Of a stretch of DNA of 64,000 nt, positions 8,170-17,750 are shown piece after piece. The stretch comes from Ignavibacteria bacterium (GTDB lineage: Bacteria; Bacteroidota; Ignavibacteria; Ignavibacteriales; Ignavibacteriaceae): contig JAJTBZ010000074.1 of NCBI GenBank assembly GCA_021286645.1, positions 1 through 64,000 of the forward strand, written 5' to 3'. The position numbers were made by a program, and so were the translations under genes. The notes beneath the pieces were generated by a model that worked only from the letters and a program-made list of their open reading frames with translations, was not told where the DNA came from and ran no database searches. Every line of letters starts with the position of its first letter. Position 1 is the first letter of the stretch.

Positions 8170-10137
8170 ATGAAAAAATTACATACATATCTGTTTCCGG
8201 CTGTAACCGGAATAATAGTTTTCATAATGTACTTATTAACTTTGGCCCCGAGTGTTGTACAAATCGATGCCGGCGAACTGGCGGCTGTACAGATTACCGC
8301 AGGTATTGCTCACCCTACCGGCTACCCTTTCTATACAATTATCGGGCACGTATTCAGCCAGTTACCGCTCCCCTTCCGGCCGATCTATTCCATGAACCTG
8401 CTGGCGGCCCTGTATTGTGCCGGAGCAATTGTGGTATTTGGCTTTCTTATGCAATATCTGCTCGCGCATATTTCGGTTTTCATGCCGGCTATACGGGTTA
8501 CACCGAAAAAAAGTAAGAAAAAAAATCAGCAGAAAGATTCAGGCAGCACAGAAAAGGTACAACCTGAGTATTTTTCCATTCAGGAGAACGCCAGGATTGC
8601 AGGCTTTGCCTCTGCTCTTGGCGGCTTAATGCTTGCCTTTAGCAAAACATACTGGATGCAAAGCACATCGGTAGAAGTATATTCCGCGCAAATTCTTTTA
8701 TTCCTCGTTACCATCAGCTTCATTTTGCGGGCATATATAATAACGCAGGAAAACCCCGAGAAATCTTTTGTTGCATGGGCCATTGCCACCGGTATGCTTG
8801 CAGTAAGTTTTTCAAATCACATGACCACATTGTTTCTGTTGCCTGCAGGGTTGTTCTTTTTCTTTTCTTCATTCGGGTTTAGCAAAAAAACATTCATTAC
8901 TATGGGAAAATTACTGATTCCCTTTTTTATAATTCTCGCGGGCTTCTATTCATATTTACCCCTCAGAGCGGCACAGCACCCGGCAATTAACTGGGGCAAC
9001 CCTGTTGATTGGGAACATATTTACCGGCATATCTCGGGTAAGCAATATCAGGTATGGCTTTTTTCATCGTTTGCTTCTGCCGGAAAACAACTAAGCTATT
9101 TTTGCAATAATTTTCCTTCCGAATTCAATATCAGTCTGGTTTTCGTGTTGTTGGGTATGTATTTTTCGTTCAAAAACGCCCGTAAACTTTTTTGGTTCAT
9201 AAGTATTACGGCGGTTTTCTGCGTTCTTTATTCCATAAACTACGATATTAATGATATCGATTCGTACTTCTTGCTAACATATATATGCCTCGGTCTTTTT
9301 GCTTCGTTCGGTGTTGTACAATTATTCAAACTGCTGTACGATTCAAAATTCCAGTACGGACTGGCTTTAACGGCTTCAATCGTATTTATCGGAGTACAGA
9401 TTTACTTCACGGCTGACAAAGTTGACCAGCATGATAATTATGCTTTTGAAGATTACTCGAAAGCGGCGCTGCAGAGTGTTCAGCCAAACAGCATAATTTT
9501 TACGTATGAATGGGACTATCTTGTATCGCCTTCATATTACTTCCAAATGGTTGAAAAATTCCGGCCGGATGTTGCCGTTGTTGATAAGGAATTACTTCGT
9601 CGCTCATGGTATTATAACCAGTTAAACAGAAATTATCCGTATTTGTTAACCGGTGTTACCGCCGATGTTGACGCGTTCTTAAAAGGACTGATAAATTTTG
9701 AAAGAGATAAACCATTTGATCCCGGCTATTTAGAAAATTTCTACCGCAGAATCATGGCCGGATTGATAGAAACGAACTTCCCGAATCATCCTTATTATGT
9801 GGCGGTTGAATTATATGAAGCCGAAATGCAGCGGGGCGAATTCACCTTGCCGCAGGGCTATACACTCGTTCCTGACATATTCTTTTTCCGTGTCATTCAG
9901 GGGAACCAATATACCGAAGCCCCAAAGCCGGAATTTAAATTAAGGTTCCCGAAGAATTCCAGTTCATACACTGAGAACATAAAAAAAATGGTCTGTTCAA
10001 TGCTGGTACGCAGGGCGTTATATGAAATGGAGTTTGACAAGGTTGATCGCGCGAAATTGTATATAAAGAAATTAAGAACAGATTTCCCTGATTACGAACT
10101 TCCACAGGGACTAGCTGAAGTTATAGTAAATAATTAG
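8170..10137 (+). CDS. DUF2723 multi-pass membrane protein, GT-C-like glycosyltransferase
   Basis: The 655-residue protein opens with the DUF2723 hallmark: a first membrane helix, then LAPSVVQIDAGELAAVQ and HPTGYPFYTIIG. The acidic D-x-G-E loop is positioned like the catalytic loop of GT-C transferases, and the animal member TMEM260 is an O-mannosyltransferase, so lipid-linked sugar transfer to periplasmic proteins is a reasonable expectation. About ten hydrophobic segments occupy residues 10-430, broken by a basic linker near 115-135; the last 220 residues are soluble. It is followed after nine bases by a SpoIIE phosphatase gene. Enzymatic activity of bacterial members is not directly shown here. 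Confidence 0.85.
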   Translation: MKKLHTYLFPAVTGIIVFIMYLLTLAPSVVQIDAGELAAVQITAGIAHPTGYPFYTIIGHVFSQLPLPFRPIYSMNLLAALYCAGAIVVFGFLMQYLLAHISVFMPAIRVTPKKSKKKNQQKDSGSTEKVQPEYFSIQENARIAGFASALGGLMLAFSKTYWMQSTSVEVYSAQILLFLVTISFILRAYIITQENPEKSFVAWAIATGMLAVSFSNHMTTLFLLPAGLFFFFSSFGFSKKTFITMGKLLIPFFIILAGFYSYLPLRAAQHPAINWGNPVDWEHIYRHISGKQYQVWLFSSFASAGKQLSYFCNNFPSEFNISLVFVLLGMYFSFKNARKLFWFISITAVFCVLYSINYDINDIDSYFLLTYICLGLFASFGVVQLFKLLYDSKFQYGLALTASIVFIGVQIYFTADKVDQHDNYAFEDYSKAALQSVQPNSIIFTYEWDYLVSPSYYFQMVEKFRPDVAVVDKELLRRSWYYNQLNRNYPYLLTGVTADVDAFLKGLINFERDKPFDPGYLENFYRRIMAGLIETNFPNHPYYVAVELYEAEMQRGEFTLPQGYTLVPDIFFFRVIQGNQYTEAPKPEFKLRFPKNSSSYTENIKKMVCSMLVRRALYEMEFDKVDRAKLYIKKLRTDFPDYELPQGLAEVIVNN

Positions 10138-10146
10138 TTAGGTATT

Positions 10147-11238
10147 ATGAAGACACACGATGAGCCCAGAATTCGAACACTTTTAATGGAAGATGTTCGG
10201 AAATCCGATTATACAAAAACCTTGCGAACGGATTTTCGAAAGCTTACTGAGTTCATGTTGTCTGACGAAAAGAAAACCCGTCTTGAGAAAATGCACGGCC
10301 CTGCACGTTGGATTCATCAGGCTTACTGGTTGCTTCGTGCGTTAATAATTAACCTGACGCCAACCCGCCGTTTAATTCTTGTATTGGCTCTTGTTTTATA
10401 CTGTGTCCATTTCGACTCGGACAACGGGTCGGGCAATCTCTATTTTTTCTCATTCCTTTGCATGCTATTTATCCTTATGCTGGAGCTGAAGGATAAGCTG
10501 TTAGCGTTACGCGAACTTGAAGCAGGACATGGTGTACAGCTTTCCTTAATGCCGGAGCAGAACCCCTCAATTGAAGGCTGGGATATGTGGCTGTATAGCA
10601 AATCGGCCAACGAAGTAGGCGGTGATCTGGTAGATTTCATGGAATTTAAACCGGGTACATATTACGCTGCAATTGGTGATGTATCGGGTAAAGGCCTTAG
10701 TGCCGCCTTGCTTGCCGTAAAATTACAGGCTACTTTGAGGGCTCTTATTTCATTTGAGGAGCCGCTTGAAATTTTAGGGACCCGCCTTAACCAAACCTTT
10801 TGCCGAGACTGTATGCCGCAAATGTTTGCTTCTTTGATTTATGTACAATTAGACGGCAATTCAAATAATTTAACAATTATGAATGCAGGGCATTTCCCCC
10901 CGGTAATCATTACAAAAGATGGAACTACCCGTTTTGCCAAAGGCGGTGCCGCGTTGGGCCTGCACAATTCCATGAAATTTATGACTCAGGAATTGACTGT
11001 TCAGGACGATGAAATGATTTTTTTCTACACTGATGGACTGATTGAAGCGCAGAATGAGAATGGCGAATTCTTTGGCGAGGACCGGTTATCTGCATTTTTG
11101 CCAAAGTTACATCAATTCACACCGGCTGACGCGGGGATTCGACTGGTGGAAGCTGTTGATTATTTCTGTGGAGATGAAGACCGCAAGGATGATTTATCGC
11201 TTATTATTTTACGCAAAAAGAAACAGAATAATTCTTAA
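10147..11238 (+). CDS. Membrane-anchored SpoIIE-type PP2C phosphatase
   Basis: This 363-residue protein has two hydrophobic helices (about 74-89 and 98-114) followed by a PPM/SpoIIE phosphatase domain from about 125 to the end. Metal-binding acidic residues are visible in GGDLVDF (D160), GDVSGKG (D178), YTDGLIEA and the final DDLSLIIL. Such phosphatases dephosphorylate STAS-domain anti-anti-sigma factors in partner-switching. No RsbW kinase or STAS gene lies in this window, so the substrate must be elsewhere. It sits just after the DUF2723 gene and 54 bases before a second SpoIIE phosphatase, suggesting paired or successive action. Confidence 0.9.
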   Translation: MKTHDEPRIRTLLMEDVRKSDYTKTLRTDFRKLTEFMLSDEKKTRLEKMHGPARWIHQAYWLLRALIINLTPTRRLILVLALVLYCVHFDSDNGSGNLYFFSFLCMLFILMLELKDKLLALRELEAGHGVQLSLMPEQNPSIEGWDMWLYSKSANEVGGDLVDFMEFKPGTYYAAIGDVSGKGLSAALLAVKLQATLRALISFEEPLEILGTRLNQTFCRDCMPQMFASLIYVQLDGNSNNLTIMNAGHFPPVIITKDGTTRFAKGGAALGLHNSMKFMTQELTVQDDEMIFFYTDGLIEAQNENGEFFGEDRLSAFLPKLHQFTPADAGIRLVEAVDYFCGDEDRKDDLSLIILRKKKQNNS

Positions 11239-11292
11239 CTAATAATGGTTCTTTCGATACCAACAGAAAGGATCTGAACTAATGGAGTATGT

Positions 11293-13689
11293 ATGCAGAT
11301 ACAAAGGCTCAGCGTTTTTTTTAGCACTCAACGCATTTTTTTCTTCTACCTTTGTATACCTTTGCTGCTATTTTCCGGATGCCGTTCAGATGCCTCACTA
11401 ACTCATAGTGTAACATTTCAGATTACAACCACACCGGGCTTTTTTACCCAACAGCTTTATTTAACAGGTAACCATAAATTATTGGGTAAATGGAAACCTG
11501 CCGGATTGCCTTTAGTAAAAATTAACGACTCTACCTGGCAGGCAAGAATAATTGTTCAACCCAATACAAGTCTTATATGGGCAGTAACCGGCGGCGACTG
11601 GTGGAAAGATGCCTGCTCTCAAGAGAACCCGTTATCCAAATTCAGGGATACGTTAGAAATTACTCATGACACCACATTGAACATACGAATATCACGTTGG
11701 GCATTTGCGGCCAATGACGGGCAACCGTTGTTAACATCCACAATAATGCCGCGGAACAATGAGGTCTTTTATCTGGATTGGGAATGGAAATATTTTCCCG
11801 GAGATACTGCTCAGGCGGCAGCCCGACTATTCGATGATAGGAATTGGCGTTCTACAATCTCCAGTATAAATGGAGATGAGTTCGCCGCCAAACCCGCAAC
11901 CGGCTGGTTCCGTTTTCATTTTCACATCGATTCATCGTTATGGAACAAACCACTCGGCTTCAAGTTGCATCAATTTGGAGCAGCAGAATTTTACTACAAT
12001 GGACGGTTGTTAGTAAAATCAGGTAGAATGCCCGGTGATTCGGGAGGATTTTCCGCATACAACGATAACTACTGGAAGATCTTTATTACTGATAAGACGT
12101 ATGATAATGTATTCGCCATTAAGTACAGCGCCCCCAACTGGAAGAAGTTCGCTAATCTCGGCTTCGACCCCGGATTTACTCTGCTCCTTGGCAATGCTCT
12201 TGCCCGCCCGGAGTATATTGAGAAAGATACTATCAATTTCACAAAATATCAGTTCGTGTTTATTGCCATTCCGCTAACGCTGAGCTTTGTTCATTTATTC
12301 CTGTTTGTATTTTACCCACAGCAGCGACAAAATCTTTTTTATTGTTTATGCCTGATGGGTTTCGCGGGCATTTCATACGCAATTTTCCAGCGCAATTTCA
12401 CTAAAATACCCGATGATATTATATTTTATACGGCAATGTTAATGATTTCGATGACGGCGGGCGTGTTCTTTGGAGTGCTCTCTTCCTATGCGATCAGCAG
12501 TACAAAATTACCACGCACGTGGATACTACACGCAGTTATTGCAATCACGCTTACAATTCTGTCAATGTATCTTCCGGGATCATACCTCAGTAAAGCCATA
12601 TATGCATATTTTGGCATTTCGATAATCGATATGTTACGCCCTAAACCACAGAATGCCAATATTCAGTTTAAGGGTCGCTGGATTATGCTTACCGGATTCA
12701 TTATCCTTGTCATTTTCATCGGTCTGCAATTTATCATTGATTACAATATCATAAAATGGCCTTTCTCATTTACATTGATGTATGTTATAGGAATGCTGGG
12801 ACTTGCGGTATCAATTTCCTTATTCCTCTCCTACAATTTCGCTGCCACAGCAAAAAATCTTGAAGTGCAGTTAGAGACGGTTAAAGAACTTTCTGCTGAG
12901 GCTCTGGAAAAAGAACGGGTAGCTCATGAATTGATGCTTGAAAGAAAAATTATAGAATTGGAAAATGAAAGAAAATCCCGTGAACTGGAATCAGCACGAA
13001 GGCTTCAACTTTCATTATTGCCGAAGGAAATACCCGTAACCGGAACGATACAAATTGCCTGCTATATGAATACCGCAAGTGAAGTAGGAGGCGATTATTA
13101 CGATTTCTTTATGAACTCCTCCGGTGTTTTACACGCGGTTATTGGCGATGCAACCGGACACGGACTTGCAGCCGGCAATATGGTTTGTATTACGAAAGGA
13201 TTACTCAATTCCTTCACCTGGAGCGAACCTCTGCCCGAAATACTTTCCAAAACGAATAACGCGTTGAAGAGAATGCATATTAACATGTTGTACATGGGGC
13301 TTTCGGTTGTACGATACGAGAACTATCAGCTTTCATTTGCCGCGGCAGGTATGCCTCCTGTGTTGCATTTTCACTCCGCCGGGGCAACAGTGCATACACT
13401 CGAACAGAAATCCATGCCTCTGGGTGCATTTAAGAATTTTCCGTACACCGAACTAACTGTTCCCGTCCTCCCGGGCGATATACTGTTATTATTCTCCGAT
13501 GGCATCATAGAATTATTTAATAAGGATCGGGAAATGTTTTCCCTGCAAAGACTGCAGGCTCTACTTCCGGAACTGGTGAATTTGCCGATGGAGCAGTTAA
13601 TAGCCCGTGTTATTGAAGAAACAAATATCTGGACCGCGGATAAACCTATTGATGATGATATAACTATTTTGGCAATGAAAATAGTATAA
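11293..13689 (+). CDS. Lipoprotein 7TM sensor with SpoIIE-type phosphatase output
   Basis: The 798-residue protein combines sensor and output. Residues 1-30 form a lipoprotein signal ending LFSGC. Residues about 38-140 resemble a CBM20-like starch-binding beta-sandwich (LTGNHKLLGKW pattern), and 150-310 look like a second beta-sandwich with jelly-roll features. About seven membrane helices follow (roughly 318-520), then a charged coiled coil to about 575 and a SpoIIE/PP2C domain with VGGDYYDF, GDATGHG, FSDGIIE and DDDITIL metal-ligand motifs. This is a 7TMR-DISM-like architecture: an extracytoplasmic ligand would control cytoplasmic protein dephosphorylation. The ligand is unknown; a carbohydrate is suggested by the first domain only. 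Confidence 0.88.
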   Translation: MQIQRLSVFFSTQRIFFFYLCIPLLLFSGCRSDASLTHSVTFQITTTPGFFTQQLYLTGNHKLLGKWKPAGLPLVKINDSTWQARIIVQPNTSLIWAVTGGDWWKDACSQENPLSKFRDTLEITHDTTLNIRISRWAFAANDGQPLLTSTIMPRNNEVFYLDWEWKYFPGDTAQAAARLFDDRNWRSTISSINGDEFAAKPATGWFRFHFHIDSSLWNKPLGFKLHQFGAAEFYYNGRLLVKSGRMPGDSGGFSAYNDNYWKIFITDKTYDNVFAIKYSAPNWKKFANLGFDPGFTLLLGNALARPEYIEKDTINFTKYQFVFIAIPLTLSFVHLFLFVFYPQQRQNLFYCLCLMGFAGISYAIFQRNFTKIPDDIIFYTAMLMISMTAGVFFGVLSSYAISSTKLPRTWILHAVIAITLTILSMYLPGSYLSKAIYAYFGISIIDMLRPKPQNANIQFKGRWIMLTGFIILVIFIGLQFIIDYNIIKWPFSFTLMYVIGMLGLAVSISLFLSYNFAATAKNLEVQLETVKELSAEALEKERVAHELMLERKIIELENERKSRELESARRLQLSLLPKEIPVTGTIQIACYMNTASEVGGDYYDFFMNSSGVLHAVIGDATGHGLAAGNMVCITKGLLNSFTWSEPLPEILSKTNNALKRMHINMLYMGLSVVRYENYQLSFAAAGMPPVLHFHSAGATVHTLEQKSMPLGAFKNFPYTELTVPVLPGDILLLFSDGIIELFNKDREMFSLQRLQALLPELVNLPMEQLIARVIEETNIWTADKPIDDDITILAMKIV

Positions 13690-13726
13690 CTGAAAATTCA
13701 AATTCGCGGTTTATTCAGTTACTCAT

Positions 13727-13757
13727 TTTGTAGCTTAAAAATATCTGTGTAAATTAT
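13727..13757 (+). promoter_or_regulatory. Bacteroidota-type promoter upstream of comM
   Basis: TTTG at 13727-13730 and TAAATTAT at 13750-13757 are separated by 19 bases, matching the TTTG-N19-TAnnTT part of the Bacteroidota sigma consensus; the last two bases of the -7 box differ. It lies 46 bases ahead of the comM start. Confidence 0.45.
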
Positions 13758-13803
13758 TTAGTGCTGTTTAAGAATTTACTGAAAATCAGGAGTACAGGGG
13801 TTC

Positions 13804-15342
13804 ATGATTTCGAAAATCTATTCTGCCGCCACCTATGGCATTAATGCCTATCTGGTTGAGGTTGAAACGAATTCAGAAAAACAACTTTCATCTATTACTA
13901 TTGTAGGCCTGCCGGATAACGCCGTAAAGGAAAGCAAAGAGCGCGTTATGGCTGCCATCAAAAATTCAGGATATCAATTCCCTAAGGGGAAGATAACTGT
14001 GAACCTTGCCCCCGCTGATATAAAAAAAGAAGGAAGTGCTTTCGACCTGCCGATTGCAATTGGAATTCTGGCAGCAGCCGCTGATATCGAATCGAGCTTA
14101 CTTGAAGATACGGTAATACTTGGCGAACTAGCCCTTGATGGCACTCTCCGCCCCGTTCGCGGTGTTCTGCCTATAGCAGTGGAAATGCGGAACAAAAAAA
14201 TGAAGCGTTTAATCGTTCCCCTGGATTCTGCCAGAGAAGCATCAATGGTTCAGGATGTGGATGTTTTCGGGTTGCAAACCTTGCAGGATGCAGTGGATCT
14301 TCTCAACTCAAATCGCGAATTTGAACCCATAGTTACACCCCAGGAAGAAATTTTCGGAGAGAATTTCCAGCATTATGTTGACTTATCCGATGTAAAGGGA
14401 CAGGAAAATGTAAAACGCGCGCTTGAAGTAGCGGCGGCCGGCGGACATAATATCCTTATGATTGGCTCTCCCGGTTCCGGTAAATCAATGTTGGCAAAGC
14501 GCATTCCAACCATACTGCCGCCATTGGAATTCGATGAAGCACTCGAAACGACAAAAATTCATTCCGTGGCCGGAATTCTGCCAAGAAACAAAGCCTTGGT
14601 TACCGAACGCCCGTTCCGCAGCCCGCATCACACTATTTCCGATGCGGCATTAATTGGCGGAGGCTCATTCCCCCGCCCCGGTGAAGTTTCATTTTCGCAT
14701 AACGGTGTGTTATTTCTGGATGAATTACCCGAATTTAAAAAGAATGTTCTGGAAGTAATGCGGCAGCCCCTGGAAGATGGCAGGGTAACAATCAGCCGCT
14801 CGAAACTTTCACTCGAGTTCCCGGCTAATTTCATGCTTGTTGCCGCTATGAATCCCTGCCAATGCGGCTTCTATACTGACCCGTTTAAGCAGTGCACCTG
14901 CAACAGCCAGATGATCCAGAAGTACATGTCGCGTATCTCCGGTCCTCTGTTAGACCGCATAGATATACACATCGAAGTGCTGCCGGTAAAGTATAAAGAA
15001 CTTTCGTCCAATGCCGATGGAGAGTCCTCGGCATCCGTACGCGCGAGGGTTCAAAGAGCCAGGGATATTCAGAGCGAGCGATTCCGGGCATACCCGTATA
15101 TTCATAAAAACGCCGATATGCGTTCGGCGGAAGTAAGAAAATTTTGCAAACTGGATACAGCGGGTGCCGAACAGCTAAAAATGGCAATGACCAAACTCGG
15201 TCTTTCTGCCCGCGCCTATGACAGGATTCTGAAAGTTGCCCGTACAATAGCCGATATGGAAAACTCCGAGGCAATTCAGGCCCACCATATCAGCGAGGCT
15301 ATCCAATACCGAAGCTTAGACCGGCAACTGTGGAATCATTGA
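13804..15342 (+). CDS. comM: YifB/ComM family AAA+ ATPase (Mg-chelatase-like)
   Basis: This 512-residue protein is full length for the family. Its N-terminal Lon-protease-like domain (about 1-170) is followed by an AAA+ domain with Walker A GSPGSGKS, Walker B LFLDELPEF and a C-terminal Mg-chelatase domain with CxC and CTC cysteines. In studied bacteria ComM is a hexameric helicase that drives branch migration of incoming DNA in natural transformation. The last 145 coding bases and six bases beyond the stop (15198-15348) are repeated at 19783-19933, on the far side of a defence island, so the present 3' end of this gene may have arrived with the island. Confidence 0.95.
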   Translation: MISKIYSAATYGINAYLVEVETNSEKQLSSITIVGLPDNAVKESKERVMAAIKNSGYQFPKGKITVNLAPADIKKEGSAFDLPIAIGILAAAADIESSLLEDTVILGELALDGTLRPVRGVLPIAVEMRNKKMKRLIVPLDSAREASMVQDVDVFGLQTLQDAVDLLNSNREFEPIVTPQEEIFGENFQHYVDLSDVKGQENVKRALEVAAAGGHNILMIGSPGSGKSMLAKRIPTILPPLEFDEALETTKIHSVAGILPRNKALVTERPFRSPHHTISDAALIGGGSFPRPGEVSFSHNGVLFLDELPEFKKNVLEVMRQPLEDGRVTISRSKLSLEFPANFMLVAAMNPCQCGFYTDPFKQCTCNSQMIQKYMSRISGPLLDRIDIHIEVLPVKYKELSSNADGESSASVRARVQRARDIQSERFRAYPYIHKNADMRSAEVRKFCKLDTAGAEQLKMAMTKLGLSARAYDRILKVARTIADMENSEAIQAHHISEAIQYRSLDRQLWNH

Positions 15343-15348
15343 TAGTTA
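15198..15348 (+). repeat. Direct repeat, left copy (comM 3' end)
   Basis: These 151 bases cover the end of comM and six bases past the stop. They match 19783-19933 with four mismatches (about 97 percent identity), with no gap. The two copies bracket the Gabija-type island. Confidence 0.92.
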
Positions 15349-15683
15349 AGATTGCTAAAAGTAAAAGCTACAGTGTGAATGATGATTTTGAAGCTGCAAC
15401 AAGAAACAACTGGTCTCGAAATTAATGAGGAGCGAGGCTAAACAAATCAATAGGTCATCGGATCATGGTTGAGCGTTATACATGATGAAGGCAAAATATC
15501 TATTAAGATATAGATGAACACTTAACCTAAATAGATACATGTTACAAAATCTAAGAAAAATGACAAAGGGGTATCACATAGATAAAATCATTAGGAAAAA
15601 AACCAAAAGTGAGGGTGTGGACGAACTATAGCCTCTAAAGCGGATAAAGCATAAAATTATATTACAATAGTAAAGGTAAACCA
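15349..15683. other. Non-coding leader of the defence island
   Basis: No supported gene, tRNA or terminal inverted repeat is visible in these 335 bases. The block is AT-rich and lies between the left comM repeat and the nuclease gene, so it should hold the operon promoter. AGGTAAACC just before 15684 is a possible ribosome binding site. Confidence 0.45.
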
Positions 15684-17750
15684 ATGAGAATTGAAAAAAT
15701 TACAGTAAAAAATTTTCGTTTGTTGCAAGAAATATCGATTACGCTTGATAAAAAAACCACAGTAATTGTGGGACGCAATAATTCTGGAAAAACATCGCTT
15801 ACAGAACTATTTAGGAGGATTGTTGCAGATACAGCACCGAAATTCACATTAGACGACTTTAATAGTACAGTGCACAATGATCTATGGGAAGCGTTTCGAT
15901 TATTACGGGAAAATCATGAAGAGCAAGAAATTAGAAATAAATTGCCTACGATTGAAATCCAGCTAATTCTTTCGTATGACGACAGCACGGAGGATGAAGA
16001 TTTAGGGGTCTTGAGTGAGTTTATAATAGATTTGGATCCATCGATAAAACAAGTAATAGCAGTTATGAAATATCGTCTTAAGGACGGTGCTATTGAAGGA
16101 TTGTTTCAAGGTCTCGAATTCTCGAAGACTTCAGAAAGTGATAAACAGAAAAGTACCTTTTTTAGGATAATAAATGAACGTATAACACATTATTACACGG
16201 CAGAATTGCTTACGATTGACCCCACTGACCAAAATAATTTTAAGTCAGTAGAATTATCAAAGTTTAGAATGCTTTTCCAAGCAGGGTTTATTAATGCACA
16301 GCGAGGATTAGACGATACAACACATAAAGAAAAAGATGTTCTGGGGAAAATATTAGGAGCCCTGTTTTCGGTCACACAACAAGACAATGCAAGCGAAGGC
16401 GATAAAGAAAATAGTCGAAAACTCAATCAAATAGTTGCAGAAATGCAGGACAAGGTAGATACAAGTTTTAATGAGCAATTAACACAGATACTCCCGGTTC
16501 TAAGTATGTTCGGATATCCTGGACTTGCAGATCCCCAATTACAAACAGTAACAACGTTGGACACACAAAGACTACTTGATACTCACACAAAAATTAGATA
16601 TAAGGGAATAAACAGCAATAGTCTACCTGAAACATACAATGGCCTGGGTTCAAGGAATTTAATATACATTCTTTTTAGTCTGTATGAGTTTTTTAAGTCA
16701 TACCAGACAAGACAAACTGCTCCGGGGATACACGTTATATTTATTGAAGAACCTGAAGCCCATCTTCATCCACAAATGCAAGAAGTGTTTATTCATCAAC
16801 TAAGCAATATTGCCAGCGAATTCTCAACACGTCTTAATGGTGGAATTACATGGCCAGTCCAATTCGTTGTAACAACACATTCAACTCACATGGCGAATAA
16901 AGCATCATTCGATACGATACGATATTTTCTTCGTGCAAGCACAGAGGTCTCTAATACAATAATAAAAGATCTAAGTGACGGATTTAACGGGAAAGATATT
17001 TATGAAGACAAAGAATTTCTTCATAAATATTTAACATTAACCAAGTGTGATCTATTCTTTGCAGATAAGGCCATCTTAATTGAAGGACCGACGGAAAGAA
17101 TCTTAATGCCAAAAATCATAGAGAAAGTTGATGAAACACTATCAGATGAAACAAAACTGGCGAGACAGTATCTTTCGGTTGTTGAAGTGGGAGGAGCATA
17201 TGCACATCACTTCTATAAATTCCTGGATTTTCTCGAATTAAAAACACTCATTATTACTGATTTGGATTCTACTAAGGAACAAACAAAAAATGGGAGTAAA
17301 CGTTACAGCGCATGTAAAGTATCAGAAGGGACTAATACGAGTAATGAGTGTATAAAAAAATGGTATGACGGTCCTAAACCAATTAGCCTGCAAGAAATAA
17401 TGGCTGCCACTGAATCTGATAAAATATGCGGTTATAGAAGGATTGCATATCAAATACCAGAGCAAGCGGAAGCCGCATGTGGGAGAAGCTTTGAGGATTC
17501 ATTTATGTTGGCAAATCCGACATTGTTCCAATTAACCGGCGATGAGGAAGAAAAAGGAAAGCAGGCGTGGGAAAAGGCGGGTGATGTTATAAAAACCGAT
17601 TTTGCACTTAAACATGCTATCGATACAACAGACTGGAATGTTCCCCTGTATATTAAGGAAGGTCTTGTGTGGCTTTCAATTAACAATAATCGCGTGTCAA
17701 CTAATTCAAACGAAATAGAGAATACCATGAGTGGGGTTCAGAATGCCTGA
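15684..17750 (+). CDS. gajA: OLD-family ATPase with TOPRIM nuclease domain (GajA-like)
   Basis: This 688-residue protein has an ABC-type ATPase module split around a long insert: Walker A GRNNSGKT (residues 30-37), a signature-like NGLGSRN near 320, Walker B VIFIEEPEAHLHP with E355/E356, and a THSTHM switch. It is followed by a TOPRIM nuclease domain with E467 in LIEGPTE and D526/D528 in IITDLDS, ending in the RSFEDSFMLANP motif typical of OLD proteins. Together with the adjacent UvrD-like helicase this is the class 2 OLD pair known as Gabija, an anti-phage system whose nuclease is activated when nucleotides are depleted. It is longer than the commonly studied GajA of about 580 residues. Confidence 0.88.
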   Translation: MRIEKITVKNFRLLQEISITLDKKTTVIVGRNNSGKTSLTELFRRIVADTAPKFTLDDFNSTVHNDLWEAFRLLRENHEEQEIRNKLPTIEIQLILSYDDSTEDEDLGVLSEFIIDLDPSIKQVIAVMKYRLKDGAIEGLFQGLEFSKTSESDKQKSTFFRIINERITHYYTAELLTIDPTDQNNFKSVELSKFRMLFQAGFINAQRGLDDTTHKEKDVLGKILGALFSVTQQDNASEGDKENSRKLNQIVAEMQDKVDTSFNEQLTQILPVLSMFGYPGLADPQLQTVTTLDTQRLLDTHTKIRYKGINSNSLPETYNGLGSRNLIYILFSLYEFFKSYQTRQTAPGIHVIFIEEPEAHLHPQMQEVFIHQLSNIASEFSTRLNGGITWPVQFVVTTHSTHMANKASFDTIRYFLRASTEVSNTIIKDLSDGFNGKDIYEDKEFLHKYLTLTKCDLFFADKAILIEGPTERILMPKIIEKVDETLSDETKLARQYLSVVEVGGAYAHHFYKFLDFLELKTLIITDLDSTKEQTKNGSKRYSACKVSEGTNTSNECIKKWYDGPKPISLQEIMAATESDKICGYRRIAYQIPEQAEAACGRSFEDSFMLANPTLFQLTGDEEEKGKQAWEKAGDVIKTDFALKHAIDTTDWNVPLYIKEGLVWLSINNNRVSTNSNEIENTMSGVQNA

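Noticed and set aside
15349-15683. Attachment site or decayed integrase in the island leader
   Set aside because: No frame, inverted repeat or motif of a recombinase could be recognised by eye.
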